Part shown: positions 16,001-24,417 of the stretch, piece by piece | How the letters are laid out: each line of letters starts with the position of its first letter | How positions within the stretch are numbered: position 1 is the first letter of the stretch | Source of the DNA: Actinomadura cremea | GTDB lineage: Bacteria; Actinomycetota; Actinomycetes; Streptosporangiales; Streptosporangiaceae | NCBI RefSeq assembly: GCF_014648495.1 | Contig: NZ_BMRF01000005.1 | Span: 1-64,000 of the forward strand | Direction of reading: 5' to 3' | DNA: 64,000 nt | Position numbers and translations under genes: made by a program | Notes under the pieces: generated by a model | Database searches by the model: none | Seen by the model: the letters and a program-made list of their open reading frames with translations, nothing else | Told to the model about the DNA's origin: nothing

Positions 16001-17314
16001 GGCGGCGCGGATCCGCCCGGCGAGCCCCTCCCGGCGGGGGCGGACGATCGCCGGGTCGTCGTCCGGACGCCGCCGCTCCAGCCATCGCGCGGCGGCGACG
16101 AGCACGTGGGCGAGGCCGAGGGCGAGCGGCAGCCGGATCACCGCGTCGAACTTGTGCAGGTTCCGGAAGGGGGCGAGGGCGCCGTCGAGGAGCGCGCGGA
16201 CGTCCCCGGCGAACAGTCCCGGCAGGTCGCTGAGGTGGCCCGCCGTCAGGACCGCGAGCCCGGACAGCAGCGTGAGCAGCAGGAACGTCCGTTCGGGCAG
16301 CAGCCGGCCGACGAGCCCGGCGAGCCCGAGCGCGGCGACGACGCCCGTGCACAGCATCGCGAGCGGCGTCAGCGAGAGCCCGTACCCGACCGGCGACCAG
16401 ATCTGGCCGTCCGCCACCAGGTAGTTCACCCAGCGTTCCGCGCCGCGCAGCACGTTGACGAGACCGGTCGGCCCGGCCGTCGTGGACGCCTTCTCGGTGT
16501 AGGTCAGCCACGAGAACCCGTACGTGCCGGTCAGCGCCAGCGGGATCAGCCACCACGCGATCGCCGCCGCCACCGCCGCCGACCACCAGCCCGCCAGCCG
16601 GAACCGGAACGTTCCCCGGGGCCGGGTCAGCAGGTAGACCGCGGGGACGACCAGGACCGCGAGGGTCGCGGTCGCGTTGATGCCGCCGCAGCACGCGATC
16701 GCCAGCCCCGACCGCGCCGCCGCGCGCAGCCGTCCGGTGTCTCCGGCGACCGCGCTCGCCAGCGGCAGGACGATCCAGGGGAGCATCGCGACCGGCATGT
16801 ACTCCGACGAGATCAGCCCGAGCGTCGACAGCGCGTTCGGGGCGAGCGCGTACGCCATCGCGGCGAACAGCCGGGAGCGGGGGCCGCCGACGCCGAGCCG
16901 TCCGGCGAGCCGGAGCGTACCGGTGAACGCCAGGCACATCAGCAGGGCCAGCCAGAACCGCTGGGTGATCCAGGCGGGCACCCCGGCGAGGTCGCCGAGC
17001 GCGTAGAACGGGCCCATCGGGAACAGGTAGCCGACGGCCTGGTTCTGCAACTGGCCGAACTGCTCGGGGCTCCACAGGCGCAGCGCGCCGCCGAGGAACC
17101 CCAGCGGGTTCACCGCCATGTCGATCTTGGTGTCGGCGAGGATCGCGCCGGGCTTGGTGAAGAAGGCGAGCGCGGTCAGCGCGCAGCAGCACGCGACGGC
17201 CCGCAGCCGGTCGCGCAGCCGCGCCGCCGCCGCGTCCGCGTCCATCGGCCGGTCCGTCGGCCGGTCCTTCGGCCGGACGCCCGCGCGAGGCGGGTCAGCC
17301 TCTCCGACGGCCAT
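12875..17314 (-). CDS. AftD-type alpha-(1->3)-arabinofuranosyltransferase-like membrane protein
   Basis: A giant GT-C-like protein of about 1,479 residues: N-terminal polytopic DUF3367-type region (about 35-440, with TKPGAILADTKIDM and NPLGFLGGAL, the family's acidic catalytic loop), a very long extracytoplasmic part with discoidin-like beta-sandwich modules (for example VGQWLRVDFDRPRDAG), and C-terminal membrane helices. In mycobacteria AftD branches arabinan; the sugar used here is unknown. ATG 17314 (MAVGEADP) follows GGCGGGACC. It overlaps the GT4 gene by 20 bp. No stop occurs after the last helix, so the final ~55 codons run antisense through the acyltransferase gene and are probably not conserved. 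Confidence 0.85.
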   Translation of the reverse strand: MAVGEADPPRAGVRPKDRPTDRPMDADAAAARLRDRLRAVACCCALTALAFFTKPGAILADTKIDMAVNPLGFLGGALRLWSPEQFGQLQNQAVGYLFPMGPFYALGDLAGVPAWITQRFWLALLMCLAFTGTLRLAGRLGVGGPRSRLFAAMAYALAPNALSTLGLISSEYMPVAMLPWIVLPLASAVAGDTGRLRAAARSGLAIACCGGINATATLAVLVVPAVYLLTRPRGTFRFRLAGWWSAAVAAAIAWWLIPLALTGTYGFSWLTYTEKASTTAGPTGLVNVLRGAERWVNYLVADGQIWSPVGYGLSLTPLAMLCTGVVAALGLAGLVGRLLPERTFLLLTLLSGLAVLTAGHLSDLPGLFAGDVRALLDGALAPFRNLHKFDAVIRLPLALGLAHVLVAAARWLERRRPDDDPAIVRPRREGLAGRIRAAAVLPVVAAVALGGIGLTGAARGLSGSGSFERVPGYWQDAASWLNERAGRQGVLAVPGAAFGEYLWGRPMDDIVQPLLDARWGVRQLVPAGSPGYTRALDAIDLQAGAGKPSPGLSEFLGRMGVRYVLVRNDLRRESLDGARPARVHEALDGSPGLRRVATFGPPVGHTPVDDAVSALDQRYPALEVYEVEGAAPVATLADAADPVRVLGGPESLLTMADGGALPDGPVLLNDDAPDLGGAPVVTDSPQLVRRNFGELHQTSHTLGAAHRGEAADVLDDGWRRYATHVSYGGGVRDVTASSAASGEDTAPEGRLPGAAPYAALDGDPFSAWRTGGFDGPVGQWLRVDFDRPRDAGDLKAAFLQDDALGPAVARVAVETEHGTVEQDVERTPEARPLRAPEGDTRWVRVRITGLIAEPAVPGFARAGITELTVGGIEPTRSYTMPSPGRTDEPATYVMSRVPGGEATCMRGSARWVCSEDLGVRGEEGDGFDRTFSSATARDVRLTGTAVLTDDELVAEYTAAEGQPVVKATSTLTAHPANGPRSAFDGDPATAWIAKPDDRAPAFAVAWGKPRKVGTVELRRPPGASGPARVQIEGDDGEIREGLSDGAGRISFAPMTTARIKVTFLDGRRLQPVQLTDLVVPGVEPLPDVRGLGLELPCGLGPKLRVGGTTVQTKAAGTFGDLLAGRPVRFAACGAAPLKAGANRLTAVPLDSYRLETVIAGDRNVAAKKTGAGETGAGETGAEGTGAAAPVEVVSWESGAREVRVDAAATSFLTVNENFNAGWRATADGTELRPVRLDGWKQGWIVPAGTRGTVELTYLPDRAQLVSVAGGLGLLVLLLAVAVRPVRRRRPPRGRAPVPVPAAGPGWPIWAAVPFAAALGAWIGGVPGAAVTVGVAVVCGWARTRRSAALRAIASPWPIAAAMVAGTACLAVGARWDLLGNPANPSGVLGDVAPQVLGLVIVGRLAIELWRPRPSGGGSGRGPIAVSWDAPGGVAGPPASDVPPGRSSTPPLRWSPRPAAEDPSGRSPGTSGRGPRTRRR

Positions 17315-18482
17315 GGTCCCGCCGATCCCCTTCCGTCGCGCCGTCGCCCGTCGCGTCACCGTACCGGTGGACGGCCGCCTCGACGAGCGCCGCCAGCCGC
17401 ACGGTCGTCCGGTCCCAGTCGTAGCGGGCCGCCCGGTCCCGGCAGGCGGCGGCGACGGCGGCGCGGCGGCCGGGGTCGTCCAGCTCCTTGAGGGCGCGCT
17501 CCACGACGTCGAGGAAGTCGCCGCCGGACGGGACGAGCCAGCCCGTGACCTCGTCGCGGACGGCGTCGCGCAGCCCGTCGACGTCACCGGCGACCGTGGG
17601 GACGCCGAGCCCGGCGGCCTCGATCACGCTGAGCCCCCAGCCCTCGCCCCGGGACGTCGACAGGTGCAGGTCGGCGCGGGCGACGAGGGCCGCCTTGACC
17701 TCCTCGGACACGTAGCCGTGCGGGACGACCACGCCCGTCAGGCCGCGCGCGGCGACGCCCTCGGCGAGCGCGGCCGCCTCCGGGCCGTCCCCGACGACGT
17801 GCAGGCGCAGGCCGGGGCGCCGCGCCGCGAGGCGTTCGGCGAGGTCGAGGAGGAGGCCGAGCCGCTTGTGCGGGACGAGCCGCGTCACGCACACGAGGTC
17901 GGGATCGCCGCGCGGTCCGGGGGCGTCCTCCGCGTTCGCGTCCTGGATCTGGGTTCCGTTGTGGACGACGTGGGCGGGGCCGGTCCAGCCCAGGCGTTCA
18001 CGGACGGCACGCAGCGTGGACGGTGACACGACCACGAACGCGTGCCGCCGGTACGTCCAGCGGCTCACCGGCCCTTCCAGGACACGGCCGACCCAGGCCA
18101 TCCAGGGCGGGAAGTACAGGCCGAACTGGTCGTCGTGAACATGGTGGACGACGCAGAAGACCGGAACGCGCCGAGGCAAAACCCACGGTGAGAAGAACGG
18201 GATGCCGTTCTGGCAGTCGATGACCGCGTCGAACGACCGGCGGTGCAGGAGCAGCCACAGCAGGACGAGCGGGTAGACGGTGAACCGTCCGCCGAGACGC
18301 ACGAACGTGACGTCCTCGACCTGTTCCTTACGCTTCTGCCCGCGCGCGCGGGCCGTGACGTAGGTGACGCGGGAACCGCGCAGGGCCATCCCTCGGGCGA
18401 CCTCCCACGCGTAGCGTTCGGCGCCGCCCGCGGCCGGATGCCAGGGGTCACGCCAGTTGACGACCGCGAGCCGAGTGCTCAT
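17295..18482 (-). CDS. Glycosyltransferase family 4
   Basis: The 395-residue GT-B enzyme begins STRLAVVNWRDPWHPAAGG and has the GT4 hallmarks: an N-terminal acceptor half (VVHHVHDDQFG), a donor half with LVCVTRLVPHKRLGLLLDLA, HVVGDGPEAAAL, and the EX7E-like motif in STSRGEGWGLSVIEAAGLG. It is cytosolic or peripheral. ATG 18482 overlaps the GT2 stop as ATGA, and its 3' end overlaps the AftD-like start by 20 bp. In this operon it probably adds a sugar to a lipid-linked acceptor that the membrane GT-C enzyme extends outside. The donor sugar is unknown. Confidence 0.92.
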   Translation of the reverse strand: MSTRLAVVNWRDPWHPAAGGAERYAWEVARGMALRGSRVTYVTARARGQKRKEQVEDVTFVRLGGRFTVYPLVLLWLLLHRRSFDAVIDCQNGIPFFSPWVLPRRVPVFCVVHHVHDDQFGLYFPPWMAWVGRVLEGPVSRWTYRRHAFVVVSPSTLRAVRERLGWTGPAHVVHNGTQIQDANAEDAPGPRGDPDLVCVTRLVPHKRLGLLLDLAERLAARRPGLRLHVVGDGPEAAALAEGVAARGLTGVVVPHGYVSEEVKAALVARADLHLSTSRGEGWGLSVIEAAGLGVPTVAGDVDGLRDAVRDEVTGWLVPSGGDFLDVVERALKELDDPGRRAAVAAACRDRAARYDWDRTTVRLAALVEAAVHRYGDATGDGATEGDRRDHGRRRG

Positions 18483-19300
18483 CCCCGCCCGAGGCCCGAC
18501 GCCGCACGAGAGGAGGGCAGCCCCGCGGCCTCGCCGGACGGCGCGGGCGCCTGCGCCGGGACGCGCGCGGTCTCCGGGGGCCCGCTCGCGCGGGCCCGGA
18601 TCAGGGCCAGGTCGACGAGGCAGCGCAGCGAGTGCCGCCGCACCGAGAACGTCGAGCCGGGGCGGTCGCGCCACACGACGGGGATCGCGGTGACCTCGGC
18701 GCCGCGCCGCACGCAGTGCGCGAGCAGCTCGACGTCGAAGGAGAACCCGGCGGTGCGCAGGTCGGCGGCGGCGGCGCGGGCCAGCGGCCCGGCGAAGAAC
18801 TTGAACCCGCACTGGGTGTCGGCGACGCCGCCCGCCATGTCGCGCACGATCCGGTTGAACGTGACCGCCCCGAGCCTGCGGACCGGCAGCGCGTACGCCT
18901 GCACGATCGACCGGTCGTGCCGGCGCGACCCGACCACCACCGGGCGCCCGTCGTCCAGCAGGTCGAGGACGTCGTCCAGCGCCGCGAGGTCCGTCGCCAT
19001 GTCGGCGTCCATGAACCCGACCCAGGGGGCGCGGGTGGCGAGCAGCCCGGCGCGGACGGCCGCGCCCTTGCCGGGCCGGTCGCACCGCACCAGCCGCACG
19101 GGCACCGGCCCGCGCCAGGAGCGGGCGATCTCGGCCGTGCCGTCGGTGCTGGCGTTGTCGACGACGATCACCTCGGCGCGCACCGGCAGTCCGGCGAGCT
19201 TGTCGCTGAGCAGGCGAAGGCCCGCCGGAAGCCGGTCGGCCTCGTTGCGGGCCGGGACCACGACCTCCAGCAGGACGGGGCCCGCGCACCAGGTCCCCAT
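18479..19300 (-). CDS. Glycosyltransferase family 2, dolichyl/polyprenyl-phosphate type
   Basis: The 273-residue GT-A protein has VVPARNEADRL, the nucleotide-binding VIVVDNASTDGTAEIA, the DxD-type metal site in GFMDADMATDL, and DTQCGFKFFAG, all as in dolichyl-phosphate glucosyl/mannosyltransferases. It should make a polyprenyl-phosphate sugar for GT-C enzymes such as the AftD-like protein two genes downstream. No C-terminal membrane helices are present; a Pro/Ala-rich tail replaces them. It starts 13 bp after the 43-residue membrane peptide gene and ends in ATGA overlap with the GT4 gene, as part of one operon. Confidence 0.9.
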   Translation of the reverse strand: MGTWCAGPVLLEVVVPARNEADRLPAGLRLLSDKLAGLPVRAEVIVVDNASTDGTAEIARSWRGPVPVRLVRCDRPGKGAAVRAGLLATRAPWVGFMDADMATDLAALDDVLDLLDDGRPVVVGSRRHDRSIVQAYALPVRRLGAVTFNRIVRDMAGGVADTQCGFKFFAGPLARAAAADLRTAGFSFDVELLAHCVRRGAEVTAIPVVWRDRPGSTFSVRRHSLRCLVDLALIRARASGPPETARVPAQAPAPSGEAAGLPSSRAASGLGRG

Positions 19301-19313
19301 GAGGGCGGGAGGG

Positions 19314-19445
19314 TCAGCGCTCGCCGTAGTTGTACAGCGGCTTGATCACCGGGTCCTCCTGCGAGGCGCTGGCGAGCTGCACGGCGCCGAGCGAGGTGCC
19401 GGCGGCCAGCAGAGCTCCGACCACAATGGCGATGGCGATGCGCAT
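19314..19445 (-). CDS. 43-residue DUF2613-like secreted/membrane peptide
   Basis: A short frame encodes MRIAIAIVVGALLAAGTSLG, then a polar tail of about 23 residues including ASQEDPVIKPLYNYGER. It has a single hydrophobic helix and a conserved-looking Tyr-rich end. Its ATG shares one base with the TGA of the upstream membrane protein (TGATG), and the GT2 gene follows 13 bp on, so it is translated within the operon. In mycobacteria a small secreted protein gene (Rv0236A) sits next to aftD, and this looks like its counterpart. A role as a small partner of the membrane glycosyltransferases is inference. Confidence 0.75.
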   Translation of the reverse strand: MRIAIAIVVGALLAAGTSLGAVQLASASQEDPVIKPLYNYGER

Positions 19446-21166
19446 CAGGGGGCCCTTCGTCGGGTGCGGCGGGGTGAGCGGCCTTTGATACTGCCGAGTA
19501 ACGGGATGCTCAGGCTAGTACCTGGACCCACAATTGACCAGAAAACACCTGCACTCGTGATAGCCCACGCCACCACCACGGGTGCCAGGGGAACCCGCTC
19601 GTCCACCTGCGCAACGGGTCCGCCGATCCGGTAGACCGCCAGGTGCGGGCCGCGCAGCACCCGTTCCGCGCCCGTCGGCCGGAACCGGTCGATCTCCGCG
19701 TCCACCACCACGTACCGGACGCCCGCGGCGCGCAGCGTCGCCGCCGGCGGGCTCCCGGACGACGACGCCGGGGCCAGCCGGACGGCGCGCGGGTCCTCCG
19801 GCGCGACGCTCGTCCGGCCGACCGTGACCGCGTCGTTGACGATCACGCGCCGGTCCAGGTAGCGGGGCAGCGGGTCCAGGACGCGCCGCCCGTGGTTCCA
19901 CTCGTAACTCCGGTACTGCGCCCACGGCAGGAGCAGCACGTCGCCCGCCGCAGGGTCACCGTTGATGATCTGTCGCGCGCGCGCCCAGTCGTCCGGGTAC
20001 TGGACGGCTCGTAGTTCACCTGCCGCACCCCATGCGAGCGTCGGCAGCAGCAGCACGGGAACGACCGCGATGCCCACGGGAACCAGGGGCAGCCGCGCTC
20101 GCGCAGCACGATCGGCGGCCATGCCCACCCCGACCGCGACCACCACCGCCAGCGGGGCGACGAACTGCTGGCCGTCCCGCAGCACCGCGAACCCCGGCCA
20201 CAGCCCGATCAGCCACGCGAGCACCGGCTCGGCGACCGCGCCCAGCGCCGCGACCGCGAACCCGACCGCCCCCGCGGCCGCGAAGCCCCTTCGTGCGGTG
20301 GCGGGCCAGGGCTCGTCCCGCGTCCACGCCCAGAACGCGGCGAGCGCGCCCACCATCGCGACCAGCCACAACGTCGCCGTCACCGGCGCCCCGTACCCGT
20401 CCGGGACCGTCTCGCCGTTCCACACGCCCCCCAGCGCCAGCAGGCTGCCGAGCGTCCCGAACGGGGTGTCCGCACGGGCCGCGAACAGCCCGACGGCCGA
20501 GTCGTCCCCCGGCACACCGCCCGGCCGCAGCAGCCCCGGGACCAGCCACGGAAGGCTCAGCGGCGCCGCCGCCGCGACGACCCGCCCCGCCGCGCGTCCC
20601 GCCGCCCGCCGCCCCGCGAGCAGCGCCACGACCAGCGCCGCGAGCCCGGACACGGCCAGCGCCGCGAACCCGCCGACCGCCGCCGGGAGCAGCGCCCGCA
20701 CGAGCCGCCGTCCACCGCCCCGCTCCCCCGCCCGCGCCGCCGCCGCCAGCGCCCAGGGCAGCGCCGCGTACCCGAGCAGCAGCGCCCACTGCCCGAGCAG
20801 CAGCCGCTCCGCCACGAACGGGTTCCACGCGTAGACCACGCCCGCCGCGAGCCGCGGCGCGAGCCGTTCCGTCGGCACGAGCGACGCCGCCGACGCGCAC
20901 GCCAGCACGAAGATCGCCAGCAGGAGGAGCTTCTGCGCGACGTCCCCGGGCAGGACGGTCCCGAGCGCGACGGCGAGCGCGTCGCTCGGGACGTGCCGCG
21001 GCACCGTCCCGGTCAGGCCGAACGTCATCGCGGTGAACGCCGGATCCGGGACGAACACCATGTCGTAGGACAGGACGAACCCGGGCGCGAGGCCCGGCCC
21101 CACCACCACGACACCGAGCACCAGCCCGGTCAGAGCGGCCGCCAGGTGCCGCGTTCGTCCCGTCAT
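19445..21166 (-). CDS. Polytopic membrane protein, GT-C-like, first gene of the AftD-like operon
   Basis: The 573-residue protein has about 11-12 hydrophobic helices, starting with HLAAALTGLVLGVVVVGPGL, an acidic first loop (LSYDMVFVPDP), and a C-terminal extracytoplasmic domain (about 400-530, with PLPRYLDRRVIVNDAV) before a final helix. The layout resembles GT-C transferases, with the acidic pair in loop 1 as possible catalytic residues; the family was not recognised by name. It leads a five-gene operon with the DUF2613-like peptide, GT2, GT4 and AftD-like genes. The basic C-terminal end (SPRRTRRRAP) faces the cytosol. It probably acts on a polyprenyl-linked envelope glycan. Confidence 0.75.
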   Translation of the reverse strand: MTGRTRHLAAALTGLVLGVVVVGPGLAPGFVLSYDMVFVPDPAFTAMTFGLTGTVPRHVPSDALAVALGTVLPGDVAQKLLLLAIFVLACASAASLVPTERLAPRLAAGVVYAWNPFVAERLLLGQWALLLGYAALPWALAAAARAGERGGGRRLVRALLPAAVGGFAALAVSGLAALVVALLAGRRAAGRAAGRVVAAAAPLSLPWLVPGLLRPGGVPGDDSAVGLFAARADTPFGTLGSLLALGGVWNGETVPDGYGAPVTATLWLVAMVGALAAFWAWTRDEPWPATARRGFAAAGAVGFAVAALGAVAEPVLAWLIGLWPGFAVLRDGQQFVAPLAVVVAVGVGMAADRAARARLPLVPVGIAVVPVLLLPTLAWGAAGELRAVQYPDDWARARQIINGDPAAGDVLLLPWAQYRSYEWNHGRRVLDPLPRYLDRRVIVNDAVTVGRTSVAPEDPRAVRLAPASSSGSPPAATLRAAGVRYVVVDAEIDRFRPTGAERVLRGPHLAVYRIGGPVAQVDERVPLAPVVVAWAITSAGVFWSIVGPGTSLSIPLLGSIKGRSPRRTRRRAP

Positions 21167-21176
21167 CGCCGGAAAA

Positions 21177-23240
21177 CTACCCGACCGGCTCGGGGTCGCG
21201 GGGCAGCCCGAGGATCCGCTCGCCGATGACGTTGAGGTTGACCTCGGTGGTGCCGCCGCCGATCGTCATCGCGCGGGACGCCAGCAGGTGCCGCGTCCAC
21301 CGGGCGCGCAGCTCCGACTTCCACCCGCCGGTCAGGGCGCCGTGCTCGCCCAGCAGCCCGAACCCGAACTCGGTGACCCGCTGCCCGTGCTCCATCGCGA
21401 CCAGCTTCCGGACGTTCGCGGTCGCGCCCGGATCCGTGCCCGAGATCTGCTTGAGGGTCGCGCGCAGGCTCAGCAGGTCGAGCGCGTGCTCGTCGCACAC
21501 CAGGTCGCCCACGCCGTCCCGGACGACCGGGTCGTCGGCGAGCCCCAGCTCACCGGCCAGCCGCAGCAGCTTCGGGACGTCGCCGCCCAGCTGGAACGAC
21601 GTCGTCAGCCCCACCCGCTCGTTCGCGAGGGTGTTGCGGGCGACGCGCCACCCCTCGTTCACGGGGCCCACGACCAGCTCGTCCGGGACGAACACGCCGT
21701 CCAGGAACACCTCGTTGAACACCGCGTCGCCCGTGCACTCGCGGAGCGGGCGGACCTCGACGCCCGCGGACGCCATGTCGACGAGGAAGTACGTGATGCC
21801 GTCGTGCTTCGGCCGGCCCGCGTCCGTCCGGGCGAGGCAGATGCCCCACTGCGACTCCCGGGCCAGCGACGTCCAGATCTTCTGCCCGGTGATCCGCCAG
21901 CCGCCCTCGACCCGCTCGGCGCGCGTCCGCAGCCCGGCGAGGTCGGAGCCCGCGCCCGGCTCGGAGAACAGCTGGCACCAGATGGTCTCGCCCCGCAGCG
22001 TCGGCGGCAGGAACCTCTCCTGCTGCTCCTCGCTCCCGTACTGGACGAGCGACGGCACCACCCACGCGCCGATCATCAGCGGCACGGGCCGCACCCCCGC
22101 CGCCTTCAGCTCCTGCCGGACGACGATCTGCTCGACCGGGCCCGCGTCCCGTCCCCACGGCCTCGGCAGGTGCGGCGTCACCCAGCCGCCGTCGGCCATC
22201 GCGGCCCGCTGCTCCAGCGGCTCCATCGCGGCCAGTGCGGCGACCTCCTCGCGGATCGATCCACGAAGGTCGGCGGCCTCCTCGGGCAGGTCGATGTCCA
22301 TCGGACGCCGGACACCGCTCAGCGCGCGCGCCGCGACCTCACCCCGGAACGTACTGGCCCTCCCCAGGACGGCCCTCAACGTCAGGGCACGCCTATAGAA
22401 AAGGTGAGCCTCGTGCTCGTACGTGTAGCCGATGCCCCCATGAATCTGGATGTTGCCCTCGGCGCACTGCACGGCCGCGTCCGCCGCCAGCACCCCGGCC
22501 ACCGCGACCGCGTACCCGCGCTGCTCCTCCGGTTCGCTCAGCGCGCGCGCCGCGTCCCACACGGCGGCCCTCGCCCGTTCGAGCGCGATGAGCATCCGGG
22601 CGCACCGGTGCTTGACGCCCTGGAACTGCCCGATCGGACGGCCGAACTGCTCCCGCAGCTTCGCGTACGCCACCGCCTCGTCGAGCGCCCGCCCCGCGAC
22701 GCCGCACGCCTCCGCGCCGAACACCACGACCGCGAGGGCCCGCACGTCCGCGCCGTCCACACCGTCCACGAAGCGGGCCTCGGCGTCCACGGTCACGGCA
22801 CCGGCGGGACGGCCCACGTCCAGCGACTCCAGCGGCTCGACCTCGCACGCGTCCCGATCGACGACGACCCAGCGATCACCGGCGGGAAGGACGAACACCT
22901 CCGCGTCCTCGGCCCCCACCACGGGACGGACCGTGCCGAACACCCGTGGACCATCGACCTCGAGAGTGCCGGACAGGCCGACCGCCCCGGTGCGCGACCC
23001 GTCCCGCAGGATCGCGGACGCCAGCACCGCGGGTGCGTACGGTCCCGGGCCCATCGCGCGGCCCAGCTCCTCGAGCACGACGGCCTGCTCCGGCAGGCCG
23101 AACCCCTGGTCCGGAAGGTGCAGGCCCGGCAGCCCCTCCCGGAGGAGCGCGGGCCAGAGCCCCGCGCCCGCGTGCCGCTCGACGAGCCCGCGCACCGACG
23201 CCGCCAGCGCCGCGTGCTCCTCCGTCACTCCGATGGCCAT
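21177..23240 (-). CDS. Double-domain acyl-CoA dehydrogenase (FadE22/FadE6-like)
   Basis: Two acyl-CoA dehydrogenase units are fused in 687 residues. The first (about 1-310) has REQFGRPIGQFQGVKHR and IQIHGGIGYTYEHEAHLFYR. The second (about 325-687) has WCQLFSEPGAGSDLAGL for FAD/substrate binding and ends in GGGTTEVNLNVIGERILGLP, where the glutamate is the likely base. Double FadE proteins of about 700 residues exist in mycobacteria and can act as pseudo-dimers. The substrate is unknown; beta-oxidation of fatty or sterol side chains is usual. It is monocistronic, ten bases before the membrane-operon start on the same strand. ATG 23240 is preceded by GGAAGGTG. Confidence 0.9.
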   Translation of the reverse strand: MAIGVTEEHAALAASVRGLVERHAGAGLWPALLREGLPGLHLPDQGFGLPEQAVVLEELGRAMGPGPYAPAVLASAILRDGSRTGAVGLSGTLEVDGPRVFGTVRPVVGAEDAEVFVLPAGDRWVVVDRDACEVEPLESLDVGRPAGAVTVDAEARFVDGVDGADVRALAVVVFGAEACGVAGRALDEAVAYAKLREQFGRPIGQFQGVKHRCARMLIALERARAAVWDAARALSEPEEQRGYAVAVAGVLAADAAVQCAEGNIQIHGGIGYTYEHEAHLFYRRALTLRAVLGRASTFRGEVAARALSGVRRPMDIDLPEEAADLRGSIREEVAALAAMEPLEQRAAMADGGWVTPHLPRPWGRDAGPVEQIVVRQELKAAGVRPVPLMIGAWVVPSLVQYGSEEQQERFLPPTLRGETIWCQLFSEPGAGSDLAGLRTRAERVEGGWRITGQKIWTSLARESQWGICLARTDAGRPKHDGITYFLVDMASAGVEVRPLRECTGDAVFNEVFLDGVFVPDELVVGPVNEGWRVARNTLANERVGLTTSFQLGGDVPKLLRLAGELGLADDPVVRDGVGDLVCDEHALDLLSLRATLKQISGTDPGATANVRKLVAMEHGQRVTEFGFGLLGEHGALTGGWKSELRARWTRHLLASRAMTIGGGTTEVNLNVIGERILGLPRDPEPVG

Positions 23241-23289
23241 GGCCGCACCTTCCGTCGTGGTGCGGCCACCCTATTAGAACGCCATTCGG

Positions 23290-24351
23290 TCAGATGACCT
23301 CGAGGCTCCCGAGGAACCGGTTCAGGTCCGGCCACAGCTTCTTGTGCGTGTTCGGCAGCGACGCGAACACCACCGCCGGCGCGTCCCGTCCGGTGTCGAT
23401 CACCGCCGTCGCCACGATCTCGCCCGTCGCCTTCACGCCCTGGCGCTTGTACGTCAGGTACGACGCGACCAGCCAGCCCTTGCGTCCGTCCACGTCGAGC
23501 GCCTGCGACGCCAGCGGCTCCTTGCCCTCCTGGAAGCCGTAGTACTGCGCCACGTACCCGTCCGCGGCGAGCCCGGCCACGTTCTTCACGCTGTCCGGAC
23601 CGCTGTACGCCTGGTGCAGGCTCGGGATCAGCGTGCCCGTGAGCAGTTGCCCGTACCAGAGCTGTTCGCCGCTGCGCTCGGTCACCACGATCTGCTGCCC
23701 CGACCAGCCGGGCGTGCCCAGCCTGTTCTCCTTGGTCGGCACCTGCCAGGGGGTGCCGAGGCGCGGATACGACAGCCCCGACATCTCGTCGTTCACCCGG
23801 CCGAGCACCCGCGACGGCGTCCCCCCGAACGACTCCAGCTTCGCGTCCGGCGGCATCGACGCCTGCGCCACCGACTCCTCGGCCGCGCCCGTCCGTCCCG
23901 CCTTGTCGGGCTCGTCGCCGCCGCGCGTCAGGAAGTACACGCCGCCCGCCGCGATCAGCGCCGCCACCAGCAGCCCGACCCCGCCGATCAGCACCTTCCG
24001 GGACCGGCCGCCCACCTCCAGCGAGTCGCCGGACGCACCGAGCTTCTCGTCCGCCGCCGCCTCGTCGGCCATCCAGTCCGGCATCTGCCAGTTGCCGCTG
24101 CTCGGCTTCCCGGACTTCACCGGCCGGTCCGACCCGGTCGGGACCGCCGGCACGTAGTTCGAGACGCCCTCCTCGGAGTCGTCCTCGAACAGCTCGCCCT
24201 CCCACTGCGGCGCGTCCGGTTCGGGGGCGACGCGCACGTCGGACGCCTCCGCGGGCGTCTCGCCCGCGGACTCGGGCGTCTCGACCTTGCCCCACACATC
24301 GTGCGACGCGTCACTCTCGTTCAAACCGGCGCGCTCCCCCTGATCGGACAT
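23290..24351 (-). CDS. Hypothetical single-pass membrane protein
   Basis: The 353-residue protein has an acidic cytoplasmic N-terminal part (about 1-115, rich in Glu, Asp and Pro, with WQMPDWM), one membrane helix (KVLIGGVGLLVAALIAAGGVYFL) and an extracytoplasmic domain of about 200 residues (GTPSRVLGRVNDEMSGLSYP to the end). The layout matches actinobacterial membrane proteins of unknown function with a C-terminal sensory or lipoprotein-like domain. ATG 24351 is used since it removes three unlikely codons. No operon partner is clear. The two Trp-rich segments flanking the helix may anchor protein contacts. I do not recognise the family. Confidence 0.75.
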   Translation of the reverse strand: MSDQGERAGLNESDASHDVWGKVETPESAGETPAEASDVRVAPEPDAPQWEGELFEDDSEEGVSNYVPAVPTGSDRPVKSGKPSSGNWQMPDWMADEAAADEKLGASGDSLEVGGRSRKVLIGGVGLLVAALIAAGGVYFLTRGGDEPDKAGRTGAAEESVAQASMPPDAKLESFGGTPSRVLGRVNDEMSGLSYPRLGTPWQVPTKENRLGTPGWSGQQIVVTERSGEQLWYGQLLTGTLIPSLHQAYSGPDSVKNVAGLAADGYVAQYYGFQEGKEPLASQALDVDGRKGWLVASYLTYKRQGVKATGEIVATAVIDTGRDAPAVVFASLPNTHKKLWPDLNRFLGSLEVI

Positions 24352-24417
24352 GCGGCACACGTTACGCGAAGATCGTCAAGGGCGGCCCGCTTGCAATCAC
24401 GCCCAGGACACAGCTTG

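Noticed and set aside
14864-17491. Long plus-strand frame opposite the AftD-like gene
   Set aside because: It is a compositional shadow of high third-position G+C; the minus frame carries clear membrane helices and family motifs.
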